From positions 1-7,059 of the forward strand of contig JAEDJI010000039.1 in assembly GCA_016296435.1 (NCBI GenBank): a stretch of DNA of 7,059 bases, given 5' to 3'. A program made the translations under genes and the position numbers. The first letter of the stretch is position 1. Every line of letters begins with the position of its first letter. Shown piece by piece: positions 1 to 6,367 of this stretch. The notes beneath the pieces were generated by a model that did no database searches, was not told where the DNA came from, and was given only the letters and a program-made list of their open reading frames with translations. The DNA comes from Bacilli bacterium (GTDB lineage Bacteria > Bacillota_I > Bacilli_A > RF39 > UBA660).

Positions 1-1
1 T

Positions 2-30
2 AAAAAATAATTCATTTTGAATTATTTTTT
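2..30. terminator. AT-rich bidirectional hairpin terminator after the amidase gene
   Basis: A perfect 13-bp inverted repeat (arms 2-14 and 18-30, 3-nt loop TTT) has an A-run on its left and a T-run on its right, so it reads as stem plus U-tract on both strands. On the minus strand it ends the amidase transcript, and the amidase stop codon (22-24) lies inside the first arm. Stem GC content is very low, so strength is uncertain. It may also end a rightward transcript arriving from outside the window. Confidence 0.65.
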
Positions 31-1224
31 TGGTATTAATAAAATTTGTCCAACTGATAGAGTATTGTTTGATAGATTATTTAGATTTATTATGTCATCT
101 ACGCTTACATTATATTGCCTAGATATTTTCCATAAACTATCTCCACTTTGAACTGTGTATTTTTCATAGTTTTCTTGTTTTGGTATTATTAGTTTTTGCC
201 CGATTGATATCATATTTGTTGCTAGGTTATTTATGCTTTTTAGTTCGTTTACAGAGATATTAAATTTTTTGGCGATATTCCATAGTGAGTCGCCGCTTTG
301 TACTATATATATATTTTTATTATCTGCTGTTTCTTTTTGTTCTTCTTTTATTGTTGGAATTAGTATTTGTTGACCTATGTTAAGCATTGTTGTGCCAAGA
401 TTATTTTCTTGGATAATATCATTTATGCTTATGCCATATTTATTAGCAATACTCCATAAACTATCTCCTTTTTGAACTGTATATACTGTGTAATCAGGTT
501 TAATGGTTGTTGGAATGGTTAACTTTTGTCCTATTTGTAAGATATTACTAGTAAGATTATTTTGCTTTTTAATGTCTTCAATACTAGTATTATATTTGTT
601 AGCAATACTATATAAACTGTCTCCTTTTTTAACTATATATTGATTATTTGTTTGTGGTGGTGTATATGAAACATTAATGTACTCTGTTAATGCTTTTACT
701 ACTGCTTCGGCGTAGTCCTCTAGGTTATTTTGTAATTGATATACATCGTCCTTTGGGCTATCTATAAACCCATATTCTAATAATAGTGATTGTAAATTAC
801 CCGTGTCTCTTATGATGAAGTAGTAATCTTTACTAGGATTTCCTGGGAGTCTTCTTTGATAGGCTCCTCGAATGTTTTGACCTTGTTTTGCTATTTCATT
901 TAGAATTTTTGTTGCCAACTCATCATCGTTTCTTAAAGCATATACTATTTCAGCACCATCACCTTCACCTGCATTAATGTGATTTGATATAAGTATTACA
1001 TCCGATCTATTGCCAAATGCATTCATTATTCTATTTATTCTTTCTTTACGATCTAGTGTTTCATCAGTTGTTCTTGTTATTTTTACTGGGACTCCTAATT
1101 CATTTAATCTATTATATATATAAAGAGATGCATCTAGGGTGAAGTCTTTTTCTTGGAGACCATTTGCTACTGCTCCTGGATCAACGCCACCATGTCCAGC
1201 GTCTATAACTATTTTATAATTCAT
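22..1224 (-). CDS. N-acetylmuramoyl-L-alanine amidase (Amidase_3) with four LysM repeats
   Basis: This 400-residue zinc amidase should cleave the bond between N-acetylmuramic acid and L-alanine of the peptidoglycan stem peptide. The Amidase_3 domain spans about residues 3-182. Expected zinc ligands are visible at H11 (DAGHGG), E25 (LQEKD) and H82 (SNHINAG), with the catalytic Glu at E150 (LLEYGFID). Four LysM modules of 43 residues follow at 196-238, 248-290, 306-348 and 356-398; these bind the glycan. ATG at 1222-1224 is preferred over a GTG nine bases upstream because AGGTGA (1230-1235) sits 5 nt before the ATG and overlaps the GTG. A TAG stop at 1234-1236 blocks any longer N-terminus, so there is no signal peptide or membrane segment. 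This resembles sporulation (CwlC-type) or phage-derived amidases, which also lack leaders. The family call is firm; the export route and physiological role are not visible. Confidence 0.93.
   Translation of the reverse strand: MNYKIVIDAGHGGVDPGAVANGLQEKDFTLDASLYIYNRLNELGVPVKITRTTDETLDRKERINRIMNAFGNRSDVILISNHINAGEGDGAEIVYALRNDDELATKILNEIAKQGQNIRGAYQRRLPGNPSKDYYFIIRDTGNLQSLLLEYGFIDSPKDDVYQLQNNLEDYAEAVVKALTEYINVSYTPPQTNNQYIVKKGDSLYSIANKYNTSIEDIKKQNNLTSNILQIGQKLTIPTTIKPDYTVYTVQKGDSLWSIANKYGISINDIIQENNLGTTMLNIGQQILIPTIKEEQKETADNKNIYIVQSGDSLWNIAKKFNISVNELKSINNLATNMISIGQKLIIPKQENYEKYTVQSGDSLWKISRQYNVSVDDIINLNNLSNNTLSVGQILLIPKK
31..159 (-). repeat. LysM module 4 (C-terminal)
   Basis: Residues 356-398 of the amidase start with YTVQSGDSLWKIS and end in GQILLIP, the classic LysM opening and closing motifs. 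It is the last of four tandem modules. The module ends two residues before the stop codon, so the protein finishes on the LysM fold. Confidence 0.9.
181..309 (-). repeat. LysM module 3
   Basis: Residues 306-348 of the amidase carry YIVQSGDSLWNIAKKF at the start and IGQKLIIP at the end. It is joined to module 2 by a 15-residue charged linker rich in Glu, Lys and Asn (residues 291-305), the longest linker in the series. Confidence 0.9.
355..483 (-). repeat. LysM module 2
   Basis: Residues 248-290 of the amidase, from YTVQKGDSLWSIANKYG to IGQQILIP, form a complete LysM module. A 9-residue linker separates it from module 1. Confidence 0.9.
511..639 (-). repeat. LysM module 1
   Basis: Residues 196-238 of the amidase, from YIVKKGDSLYSIANKY to IGQKLTIP, form a complete LysM module. 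It follows a short Pro/Thr/Asn linker after the catalytic domain. It has Tyr where the other three modules have Trp in the GDSLW motif. Confidence 0.9.
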
Positions 1225-1307
1225 TAAAATCACCTAGATTATTTTATGCTATTTTGGTATGTTTTGTTCTTTTACTAGTTTTTATTTAACTATTTTGTTT
1301 CACTAAA

Positions 1308-1336
1308 TATAAATAAAAAAATGATACTTTATTCAA
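1308..1336 (-). promoter_or_regulatory. candidate promoter of the amidase gene
   Basis: Read on the minus strand, TTGAAT (1331-1336) and TTTATA (1308-1313) are 17 bp apart. This would give a leader of about 75 nt, much longer than for the other genes here. The region is so AT-rich that chance matches are likely; a weaker TAAAAT at 1241-1246 lacks a good -35 box. Confidence 0.3.
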
Positions 1337-1445
1337 TAATATTAGTATAGTTAATATATATTTTAGTTTAATATTTTTTTATAATAAATGATTTAAATTT
1401 CTTATTTTAAAAGGTTTGTATTTTTTAATTTTATCATTAATTTAC

Positions 1446-1475
1446 TTGTATTATTATATTGTTTTAATATATAAT
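1446..1475 (+). promoter_or_regulatory. candidate promoter of the cvpA-thioredoxin unit
   Basis: TTGTAT (1446-1451) and a perfect TATAAT (1470-1475) are separated by 18 bp, with the -10 box 21 nt before the preferred ATG. Transcription would begin near 1482, just ahead of the Shine-Dalgarno sequence. A second TATAAT at 1380-1385 with a poor -35 (TATATT, 1357-1362) is an alternative upstream start. Confidence 0.5.
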
Positions 1476-1496
1476 ATTATTATAGGAAGTGATAGT

Positions 1497-2210
1497 ATGA
1501 TTGGAATTGTAGATGCCTTTATAATTGGTATTATTTTAATATTTGGTATTGGTGGGTTAAAAAATGGATTTTTCAAACAGACTGTTATTACGATAGGTAC
1601 TATTTTATTGTTTGTTGTTTCTTATTATCTTAAGGATTATGTTGCTGATTTTTTGAGTTATAATTTTCCATTTTTTGATTTTGGTGGGAATATGACGGGG
1701 CTTGTTTCACTTAATATAATAATGTATCAACTTATTGGTTTTATTTTAGTATTTGTAGTGTTATCTATTGTATTTGGACTAATTGTTAAGATTACTGGTA
1801 TCTTTGAAAAGCTTTTAAAATTTACCATTGTACTTGGTATTCCATCAAAAATATTAGGTTTTTTACTTGGTCTTGTTGAAGGCTATGTTGTAGTATTTAT
1901 TGCACTTTTCTTTTTACATCAACCTATAGTAAATGTAGGAATACTTGGTGAATCTAAGTTTATGGATTCGATTTTGTCTTCTTCACCTGTTTTATCTAAT
2001 GTTGTTTCTAACACCAATGATGTGATTGATGAGGTTTATATTTTAGTTGATGATTATTTAAATCATAAGGATGTTCATAAGTTTAATGTTAAAGCAATTG
2101 ATTCTATGTTAAAGTATAAAATTATTGATGTTGATTATATGGATAAGTTAATAGAAAAAGATAAGATTAAGATACCTGGTATAACTATGGTTATTGATAA
2201 GTATCGTTAA
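1497..2210 (+). CDS. CvpA-family integral membrane protein
   Basis: The 237-residue protein matches the CvpA/colicin V production family: a short N-terminus with Asp6, a first helix ending in a GGLKNGFF turn, and four predicted membrane segments at about 3-20, 28-45, 74-98 and 119-140. E. coli CvpA is about 160 residues and is linked to colicin V export and envelope stress; its biochemical role is unclear. Here a soluble tail of about 95 residues (141-237), with no motif I recognise, follows the membrane domain. The frame is open from a TTG at 1416, but ATG 1497 is preferred: AGGAAG (1484-1489) lies 7 nt upstream, and the longer version would run through the predicted promoter and add a low-complexity Tyr/Ile/Leu leader. 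Its stop overlaps the Shine-Dalgarno of the thioredoxin gene, so the two are cotranscribed. Confidence 0.8.
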   Translation: MIGIVDAFIIGIILIFGIGGLKNGFFKQTVITIGTILLFVVSYYLKDYVADFLSYNFPFFDFGGNMTGLVSLNIIMYQLIGFILVFVVLSIVFGLIVKITGIFEKLLKFTIVLGIPSKILGFLLGLVEGYVVVFIALFFLHQPIVNVGILGESKFMDSILSSSPVLSNVVSNTNDVIDEVYILVDDYLNHKDVHKFNVKAIDSMLKYKIIDVDYMDKLIEKDKIKIPGITMVIDKYR

Positions 2211-2221
2211 GGAGGAATAAT

Positions 2222-2518
2222 ATGTTAAAACATTTAGAAAACGAAAATTTTAATGAAATTATTAAACAAGATAAGGTTTTAATTGATTTTTATGCTGAGT
2301 GGTGTGGTCCGTGTAAAATGCTTACACCTGTTTTAGAAAGACTTGGTAATGATTATGAAATAGTTAAAGTTGATGTCGATAAACATTTAGAAATTGCTAA
2401 AGAATATGGTATTATGTCAGTTCCAACTTTGATTGTTTTTAAAAATGGCAAGATTGTTAAGAAAATGATAGGTTTTATGGGTTATGATGAATTAAAGGAT
2501 GAGTTAGAAAGGGCTTAG
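2222..2518 (+). CDS. thioredoxin
   Basis: A 98-residue cytosolic dithiol-disulfide oxidoreductase that would reduce protein disulfides using electrons from thioredoxin reductase. The redox motif WCGPC is at residues 27-31, with the conserved buried Asp at D22 and the cis-proline loop SVPT (P68). Length is slightly under the usual 105 or so residues. There is no signal peptide. The start is clear: AAGGAGG (2209-2215) lies 6 nt before ATG and overlaps the stop of the upstream CvpA gene, from which it is separated by 11 bp. Nothing in the sequence ties it to the division genes beyond position. Genomes often carry several thioredoxins, so I do not assert trxA. Confidence 0.95.
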   Translation: MLKHLENENFNEIIKQDKVLIDFYAEWCGPCKMLTPVLERLGNDYEIVKVDVDKHLEIAKEYGIMSVPTLIVFKNGKIVKKMIGFMGYDELKDELERA

Positions 2519-2527
2519 GTCCTTTTT
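2508..2527 (+). terminator. weak terminator at the end of the thioredoxin gene
   Basis: AAAGGG (2508-2513) can pair with TCCTTT (2520-2525) around a 6-nt loop, including one G-T pair, followed by a run of T to 2527. The thioredoxin stop codon (2516-2518) lies in the loop. The stem is short, so read-through into ftsA is plausible. Confidence 0.4.
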
Positions 2528-2548
2528 AATTACATTGTTATATTTTCC

Positions 2549-2577
2549 TTGAAGTTTTAATTTGTTTATTGTATAAT
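2549..2577 (+). promoter_or_regulatory. promoter of ftsA-ftsZ
   Basis: TTGAAG (2549-2554) and a perfect TATAAT (2572-2577) have an ideal 17-bp spacer. The -10 box ends 25 nt before the ftsA ATG, so the leader is only about 19 nt and holds little besides the ribosome binding site. This is one of the two best promoter matches in the window. Confidence 0.7.
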
Positions 2578-2602
2578 TTTATTAAGATATTGAGGGATGT
2601 TT

Positions 2603-3829
2603 ATGAGAAAAATATTTACAAGTATTGATATTGGAACTAATGAGATAAAAGTCGTTACAGTTGAAGAGTTTAACGATAGGTTTAATATACTTGCAAGTTC
2701 TTCAGTTAAATCTTCTGGTGTAAAGCAAGGATTAATAGTGGATGCTAATTTAGTTAGTTCTTCAATTAAAAAGGCAATAAAGGATAATGAAAGCAAACTT
2801 GGTGTTAAGATTGAAGAGACTATTGCTATTATTCCTTCGAATAATATGAAAATATGTATGAGGCATGGAAAAGTGAATGTTCATGATGATATGATTACTG
2901 GTGAAATAATATTTGATTGTATGGAAAACGCCTTAAAAGAGGAAAAAGTTGCAGGTATGGAAGTTGCTAGTGTGTCTCCTATAGAGTTTAGAATAGATGA
3001 GACTAAGAAGATTAAAAATCCTTTAGGTCTTTCTGGCAGGACTTTAGAATCTAAGAATATAGTTTGTTATGTTCCCAAAAAAAATGTTTATTCTGTTATT
3101 AGTGTTATAGAAAGTTTAAATATTAAAGTAGTTGATATAGTTATTTCTTCAATTGCAGATTATTATTCTGTTAAGAATAAAGAATTAGACGAAAGAGTCG
3201 GTGCTATTGTTAATATTGGTGAAGATAAAAGTGTTGTTTCAATATTTAATAAAGGTGTAATAATGAGTGAAAATATTATACCGATTGGTTCTAGTATGAT
3301 TGCTAAAGAACTCGTATTCAATTATAAAATTGATGATAGTGAAGCTGTTAAGATTAAGAATATTTTTGCAGTTGCTAGTAGGAAATATGCCGATGGAGAA
3401 GAAACCTATGAATTTATTAATAGAGTAGGTAATGAAGTATCAGTTAATCAGTATCAATTAGCGGAAATTGTTGAAACAAAGTTAGTTGAAATGCTAAAAA
3501 GTATAAAAAATGAGATAAATAACTTAACAAAACGTGAAATTAATTATATAATAGTAACTGGGGGAATTACTTCAATGCTAGGATTTGGTTCCTTAGTTGA
3601 AGAATTATATGGTAGGTATAGCAGTGTTTTATTACTTTCCGTTATCGGAATTAGAAATAACAAGTATTCTACTGTATATGGATCTGTTAAGTATTTTAAT
3701 GAAAAACTTAATTTAAGAGAAAAAGATTATACGATGTTTAGTGAAGAAAAAATAAATGAATTGACACAGGTACGTAGAAAAATAGGGGCAAGTAGTGTAC
3801 TAGGAAAAATATTCAAAATATTTGATTAA
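2603..3829 (+). CDS. ftsA: cell division protein FtsA
   Basis: This 408-residue actin-like protein anchors FtsZ filaments to the membrane and helps recruit the divisome. Visible parts are the phosphate-1 motif IDIGTNEIK (8-16), the FtsA-specific 1C (SHS2) subdomain at about 84-160, a phosphate-2 region at 200-215, the adenosine motif IIVTGG (316-321) followed by MLGFGSLVEELYG, and a C-terminal amphipathic helix SSVLGKIFKIFD (397-408) that fits the membrane-targeting sequence. Length is close to the usual 400-440. ATG 2603 is preferred over ATG 2597 because GAGGG (2592-2596) abuts the upstream ATG but is 6 nt from 2603. The phosphate-2 loop reads NIGEDKS where DIGGGTT is typical, so nucleotide handling may be altered. 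It is followed after 12 bp by ftsZ, and its stop overlaps the ftsZ ribosome binding site. Confidence 0.93.
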   Translation: MRKIFTSIDIGTNEIKVVTVEEFNDRFNILASSSVKSSGVKQGLIVDANLVSSSIKKAIKDNESKLGVKIEETIAIIPSNNMKICMRHGKVNVHDDMITGEIIFDCMENALKEEKVAGMEVASVSPIEFRIDETKKIKNPLGLSGRTLESKNIVCYVPKKNVYSVISVIESLNIKVVDIVISSIADYYSVKNKELDERVGAIVNIGEDKSVVSIFNKGVIMSENIIPIGSSMIAKELVFNYKIDDSEAVKIKNIFAVASRKYADGEETYEFINRVGNEVSVNQYQLAEIVETKLVEMLKSIKNEINNLTKREINYIIVTGGITSMLGFGSLVEELYGRYSSVLLLSVIGIRNNKYSTVYGSVKYFNEKLNLREKDYTMFSEEKINELTQVRRKIGASSVLGKIFKIFD

Positions 3830-3841
3830 GGAGATGGTGTT

Positions 3842-4930
3842 ATGTTTGATATGTCAATGGTTGACCAATTAGCAAAAATAAAAGTAGTAGGAGTCGGTGG
3901 TGGCGGAGGTAATGCAATTAACCGAATGATTGAAGCAGGAGTTCGTGGTGTTGAGTTTATTGTTGTTAATACTGATGCTCAAGTTTTAAATGCGTCAAAA
4001 GCAGATATTAAGATTCAATTAGGACATGGACTTGGTGCAGGTGCTAAACCAGAAATAGGTAAGGAAACTGCGATTAAAGCTAAAAAAGAAATAGAAGAGG
4101 CTCTAAAAGGTGCTGACATGGTGTTTATTACTTGTGGTATGGGTGGTGGAACTGGTACAGGTGCTGCTCCAGTTATTGCTGAAATATCACAAAATTTAGG
4201 TGCTTTAACTGTTGCTATTGTCACACGTCCTTTCTCTTTTGAAGGTAAGAGAAGAATGGATAATGCTTTAGCGGGGATAGAAGAGTTAAAGAAGAGTGTT
4301 GACACTTTAATAGTTATTCCAAATGATAGATTAAGAGAGATAATAGATAAATCTACTTCAATGCTAGACGCATTTAAAGAAGTAGATAATGTCCTTCTTC
4401 GTGGTGTACAATCCATTTCTGACTTAATTGCAGTAGTAGGACTTGTTAATCTAGATTTTGCAGATATTAGATCAGTTATGGAAAAATCCGGTAATGCTAT
4501 TATTGGAATTGGTATTGGTATGGGTGAAGATAGAGCTATTGAAGCTGCTAAACAAGCTGTATCATCTCCACTTTTGGAAACATCTATTCATGGTGCAACT
4601 GATGCTATTATAAATATTACTGGTGGTTCTAATTTAACATTGTATGAAGCAGAACAAGCTGCTGAAGTAGTACGTGCTGCTGCTAATACTGATATTAATG
4701 CTATATTTGGTTCTGTTATAAATGAAAATTTAACTGATGAAGTTATTGTTACTGTAATTGCTACAGGTTTTGATAAGAAGTCAAATAAACAACCATTATA
4801 TAATCAAATTAATCAAACTAGTAAGAGAACAGAAAATAAATATGATTTAGACGATGATGAAGATAGTTCTTCAAGTAGTTTTGAACCTACTGAAATAGAA
4901 ATACCTACATTTATGCATAAAAACTTTTAG
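3842..4930 (+). CDS. ftsZ: cell division protein FtsZ
   Basis: A 362-residue tubulin-like GTPase that polymerises into the Z-ring at midcell. Visible features are the N-terminal [13 protein letters not shown] nucleotide loop (17-29), the tubulin signature GGGTGTG (101-107), and the catalytic T7 loop NLDFAD (203-208), whose Asp residues complete the GTPase site of the next subunit. The globular core ends near residue 315. A short linker of about 35 residues follows, rich in Asn, Asp and Ser and carrying a DDDED then SSSSS run. The conserved C-terminal peptide [12 protein letters not shown] (351-362) binds FtsA and other partners. AAGGAG (3828-3833) lies 8 nt before ATG and overlaps the ftsA stop. 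By eye its codon use is slightly less AT-biased than that of its neighbours, as expected for an abundant conserved protein. Confidence 0.98.
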   Translation: MFDMSMVDQLAKIKVVGVGGGGGNAINRMIEAGVRGVEFIVVNTDAQVLNASKADIKIQLGHGLGAGAKPEIGKETAIKAKKEIEEALKGADMVFITCGMGGGTGTGAAPVIAEISQNLGALTVAIVTRPFSFEGKRRMDNALAGIEELKKSVDTLIVIPNDRLREIIDKSTSMLDAFKEVDNVLLRGVQSISDLIAVVGLVNLDFADIRSVMEKSGNAIIGIGIGMGEDRAIEAAKQAVSSPLLETSIHGATDAIINITGGSNLTLYEAEQAAEVVRAAANTDINAIFGSVINENLTDEVIVTVIATGFDKKSNKQPLYNQINQTSKRTENKYDLDDDEDSSSSSFEPTEIEIPTFMHKNF

Positions 4931-4935
4931 TTTAT

Positions 4936-4960
4936 AAAACCTCTGAAAAGAGGTTTTTTT
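4936..4960 (+). terminator. intrinsic terminator of ftsA-ftsZ
   Basis: A perfect 9-bp stem (4936-4944 with 4949-4957) closes a GAAA tetraloop and runs into a T-tract to 4960. It begins 5 nt after the ftsZ stop codon. This is the clearest terminator in the window and separates the division genes from the downstream gene. Confidence 0.92.
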
Positions 4961-4961
4961 A

Positions 4962-4990
4962 TTTACTTTTTATAACTTTTTTAGTATAAT
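4962..4990 (+). promoter_or_regulatory. promoter of the transglutaminase-like gene
   Basis: TTTACT (4962-4967) and a perfect TATAAT (4985-4990) are 17 bp apart, directly after the ftsZ terminator. The -10 box ends 22 nt before the preferred ATG, giving a leader of about 16 nt. The gene is therefore an independent transcription unit. Confidence 0.65.
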
Positions 4991-5012
4991 ATAACTAATT
5001 TTGGGGGATATT

Positions 5013-6296
5013 ATGTTGGTATTAAGTGAAGAAAATAATAAATTAGTTTTATTTTTTGATGGATTTGAAGATTGTTATATTTTAGATGAATATGATGAAC
5101 AATATTTAAATAATTTGTATGTCTCTTATAAAGAAAAAATTTATAGATTAGACAATTATTTATTTTCTTGTTTTATAAACAGTATTAATGAAAAAAATCA
5201 TATTCTTATAGATACAGATACAATTGATAATTTTGATTTATTAAAAGAATTTATTGATAAGATTAAAAACATAGAAATAGTCATTAAAGTTAGTAATACT
5301 GAAAAAGTCTTTGATTTTATAACTTCATTAAATGAAGATGAAGTAAATAATGTTTATATAAATTATCAGTTTAATTCTGATAATGCAAGTGTTAAAGAAT
5401 ATAAAAATATGATATTTAAAATAAATAGTCTAGTCAACACCATAAAGATGCTTAATCTTTCAGAGTTAGAAACTATAATGGTTGTTTATGATGTAGTTAA
5501 ATCTAATGAGTATAAGAAAATACCTGATGCTTTGCCTAGTGCCACTAGGACTGTTCATAATGTAGTACTTGGGGATGGTTGTGTTTGTGCTGGCTTTAGT
5601 AATTACTTTAATTTTTTATTAAATGAGCTAGGTATAAAGAGTTATCCTATTATATTAGATTATAATAATAGGAATTCTAGGCATCAAAGAAGTATTATGC
5701 ATATAAAAGATGAAAAATATGGAGTAGAGGGTATGTATATGTTTGATCCTACTTATGATTGTAAGAAGGACGCTAAGTTTATCAATAATTATGATTATTT
5801 TTTACAAAGTATTTCCTGTTTCAAGAATTATTTTAGTGATGAATATATTGATTCTAGTAGTTTGGGTAATCATGATGTTTATTCTTTTCTGGATATTACT
5901 GATAAAGATTTAGAGAATATGGAGTTAATTGACCTAGCAAAACTTAATAAAACAATTTGTTATTTAAATAGAATGTGTGATAAAAAGAATGATTATTATA
6001 GTATGTTTGATTTAGAAAAGAATAAGAAAATTGTTAATAAATATAAAAAATTATTATCTAAAGAAGTTGACTATAAAAAGTTTATAGATTTATTATTTAA
6101 TGTTAAACAAATTGAGGAAAAAATAGGTATGATTAATAGTTATAGCACTGATGAAGTTATTAATACTGTTTATAAAAGATATAAGAATATGTATATTAAG
6201 CTTAAAGATATAAGAAAATTATTAATATTAGAGTTGAAATTTACAAGCGATAATTTCTTATTTGAAGAAGAAAAAAATAAAAAATTAAGGAAATAA
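5013..6296 (+). CDS. transglutaminase-like domain protein, function unknown
   Basis: A 427-residue protein with a transglutaminase-like (papain-fold) core. The likely triad is C192 (GCVCAGFSNYF, a second Cys at 190), H230 (SIMHIKDEKYG) and D245 (MFDPTYD), in the order and context typical of the superfamily; such domains act as Cys proteases, amidases or acyl transferases, and the substrate cannot be read from sequence. Residues 1-145 form an N-terminal region of alternating strands and helices that I do not recognise. Residues from about 280 to the end are Lys/Asn/Glu-rich and look mostly helical. No signal peptide or membrane segment is visible, so it is probably cytosolic. ATG 5013 is chosen over an in-frame TTG at 5001 because GGGGGA (5003-5008) is a Shine-Dalgarno that the TTG start would place inside the gene. 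Transcription appears separate from ftsZ. Confidence 0.75.
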   Translation: MLVLSEENNKLVLFFDGFEDCYILDEYDEQYLNNLYVSYKEKIYRLDNYLFSCFINSINEKNHILIDTDTIDNFDLLKEFIDKIKNIEIVIKVSNTEKVFDFITSLNEDEVNNVYINYQFNSDNASVKEYKNMIFKINSLVNTIKMLNLSELETIMVVYDVVKSNEYKKIPDALPSATRTVHNVVLGDGCVCAGFSNYFNFLLNELGIKSYPIILDYNNRNSRHQRSIMHIKDEKYGVEGMYMFDPTYDCKKDAKFINNYDYFLQSISCFKNYFSDEYIDSSSLGNHDVYSFLDITDKDLENMELIDLAKLNKTICYLNRMCDKKNDYYSMFDLEKNKKIVNKYKKLLSKEVDYKKFIDLLFNVKQIEEKIGMINSYSTDEVINTVYKRYKNMYIKLKDIRKLLILELKFTSDNFLFEEEKNKKLRK

Positions 6297-6320
6297 AGTA
6301 AAACACTTTATTTTTTTTTT
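6291..6320 (+). terminator. terminator of the transglutaminase-like gene
   Basis: A perfect 9-bp inverted repeat (6291-6299 with 6305-6313, loop AAAAC) leads into ten T residues (6311-6320). The gene's stop codon (6294-6296) lies within the left arm. The stem holds only one G-C pair, but the long T-tract makes it convincing. Confidence 0.75.
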
Positions 6321-6326
6321 ATTTAT

Positions 6327-6335
6327 TGTTATAAT
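6327..6335 (+). promoter_or_regulatory. extended -10 promoter of the last gene
   Basis: TGTTATAAT (6327-6335) is a TGn-extended -10 element; the -35 position (6307-6312, TTTATT) is poor and lies in the upstream terminator. Extended -10 promoters can work without a good -35. The start codon is 32 nt downstream. Confidence 0.5.
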
Positions 6336-6367
6336 TTATTATAGTATAAGAGTAGGAAGTGATTCTT

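Noticed and set aside
31..639. Tandem array that could be taken for a DNA satellite or CRISPR
   Set aside because: The repeats are 129-bp protein-coding LysM modules with diverged DNA and in-frame linkers, not short identical repeats with unique spacers.
22..1224. Prophage lysis module
   Set aside because: The amidase is endolysin-like in lacking a leader, but there is no holin, tail, integrase or attachment-site repeat in the window, and the neighbours are housekeeping genes.
1237..1445. Riboswitch or small RNA in the divergent intergenic region
   Set aside because: The stretch is nearly pure A/T with no stable GC-containing stems or recognisable aptamer motifs; only promoter-like boxes can be supported.
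1416..1496. 27-codon N-terminal extension of the CvpA protein from TTG 1416
   Set aside because: It has no good ribosome binding site, is low-complexity Tyr/Ile/Leu, and overlaps the predicted promoter; ATG 1497 has a well-placed AGGAAG.
2566..2796. Minus-strand open frame of 76 codons over the ftsA promoter and start
   Set aside because: It overlaps the ftsA promoter and 5' coding region antisense, has no recognisable domain, and its composition is what the complement of ftsA would give.
4015..4416. Minus-strand open frame of 133 codons inside ftsZ
   Set aside because: It lies entirely antisense to the conserved GTPase core of ftsZ; its Pro/Ser-rich product is the expected shadow of Gly-rich codons.
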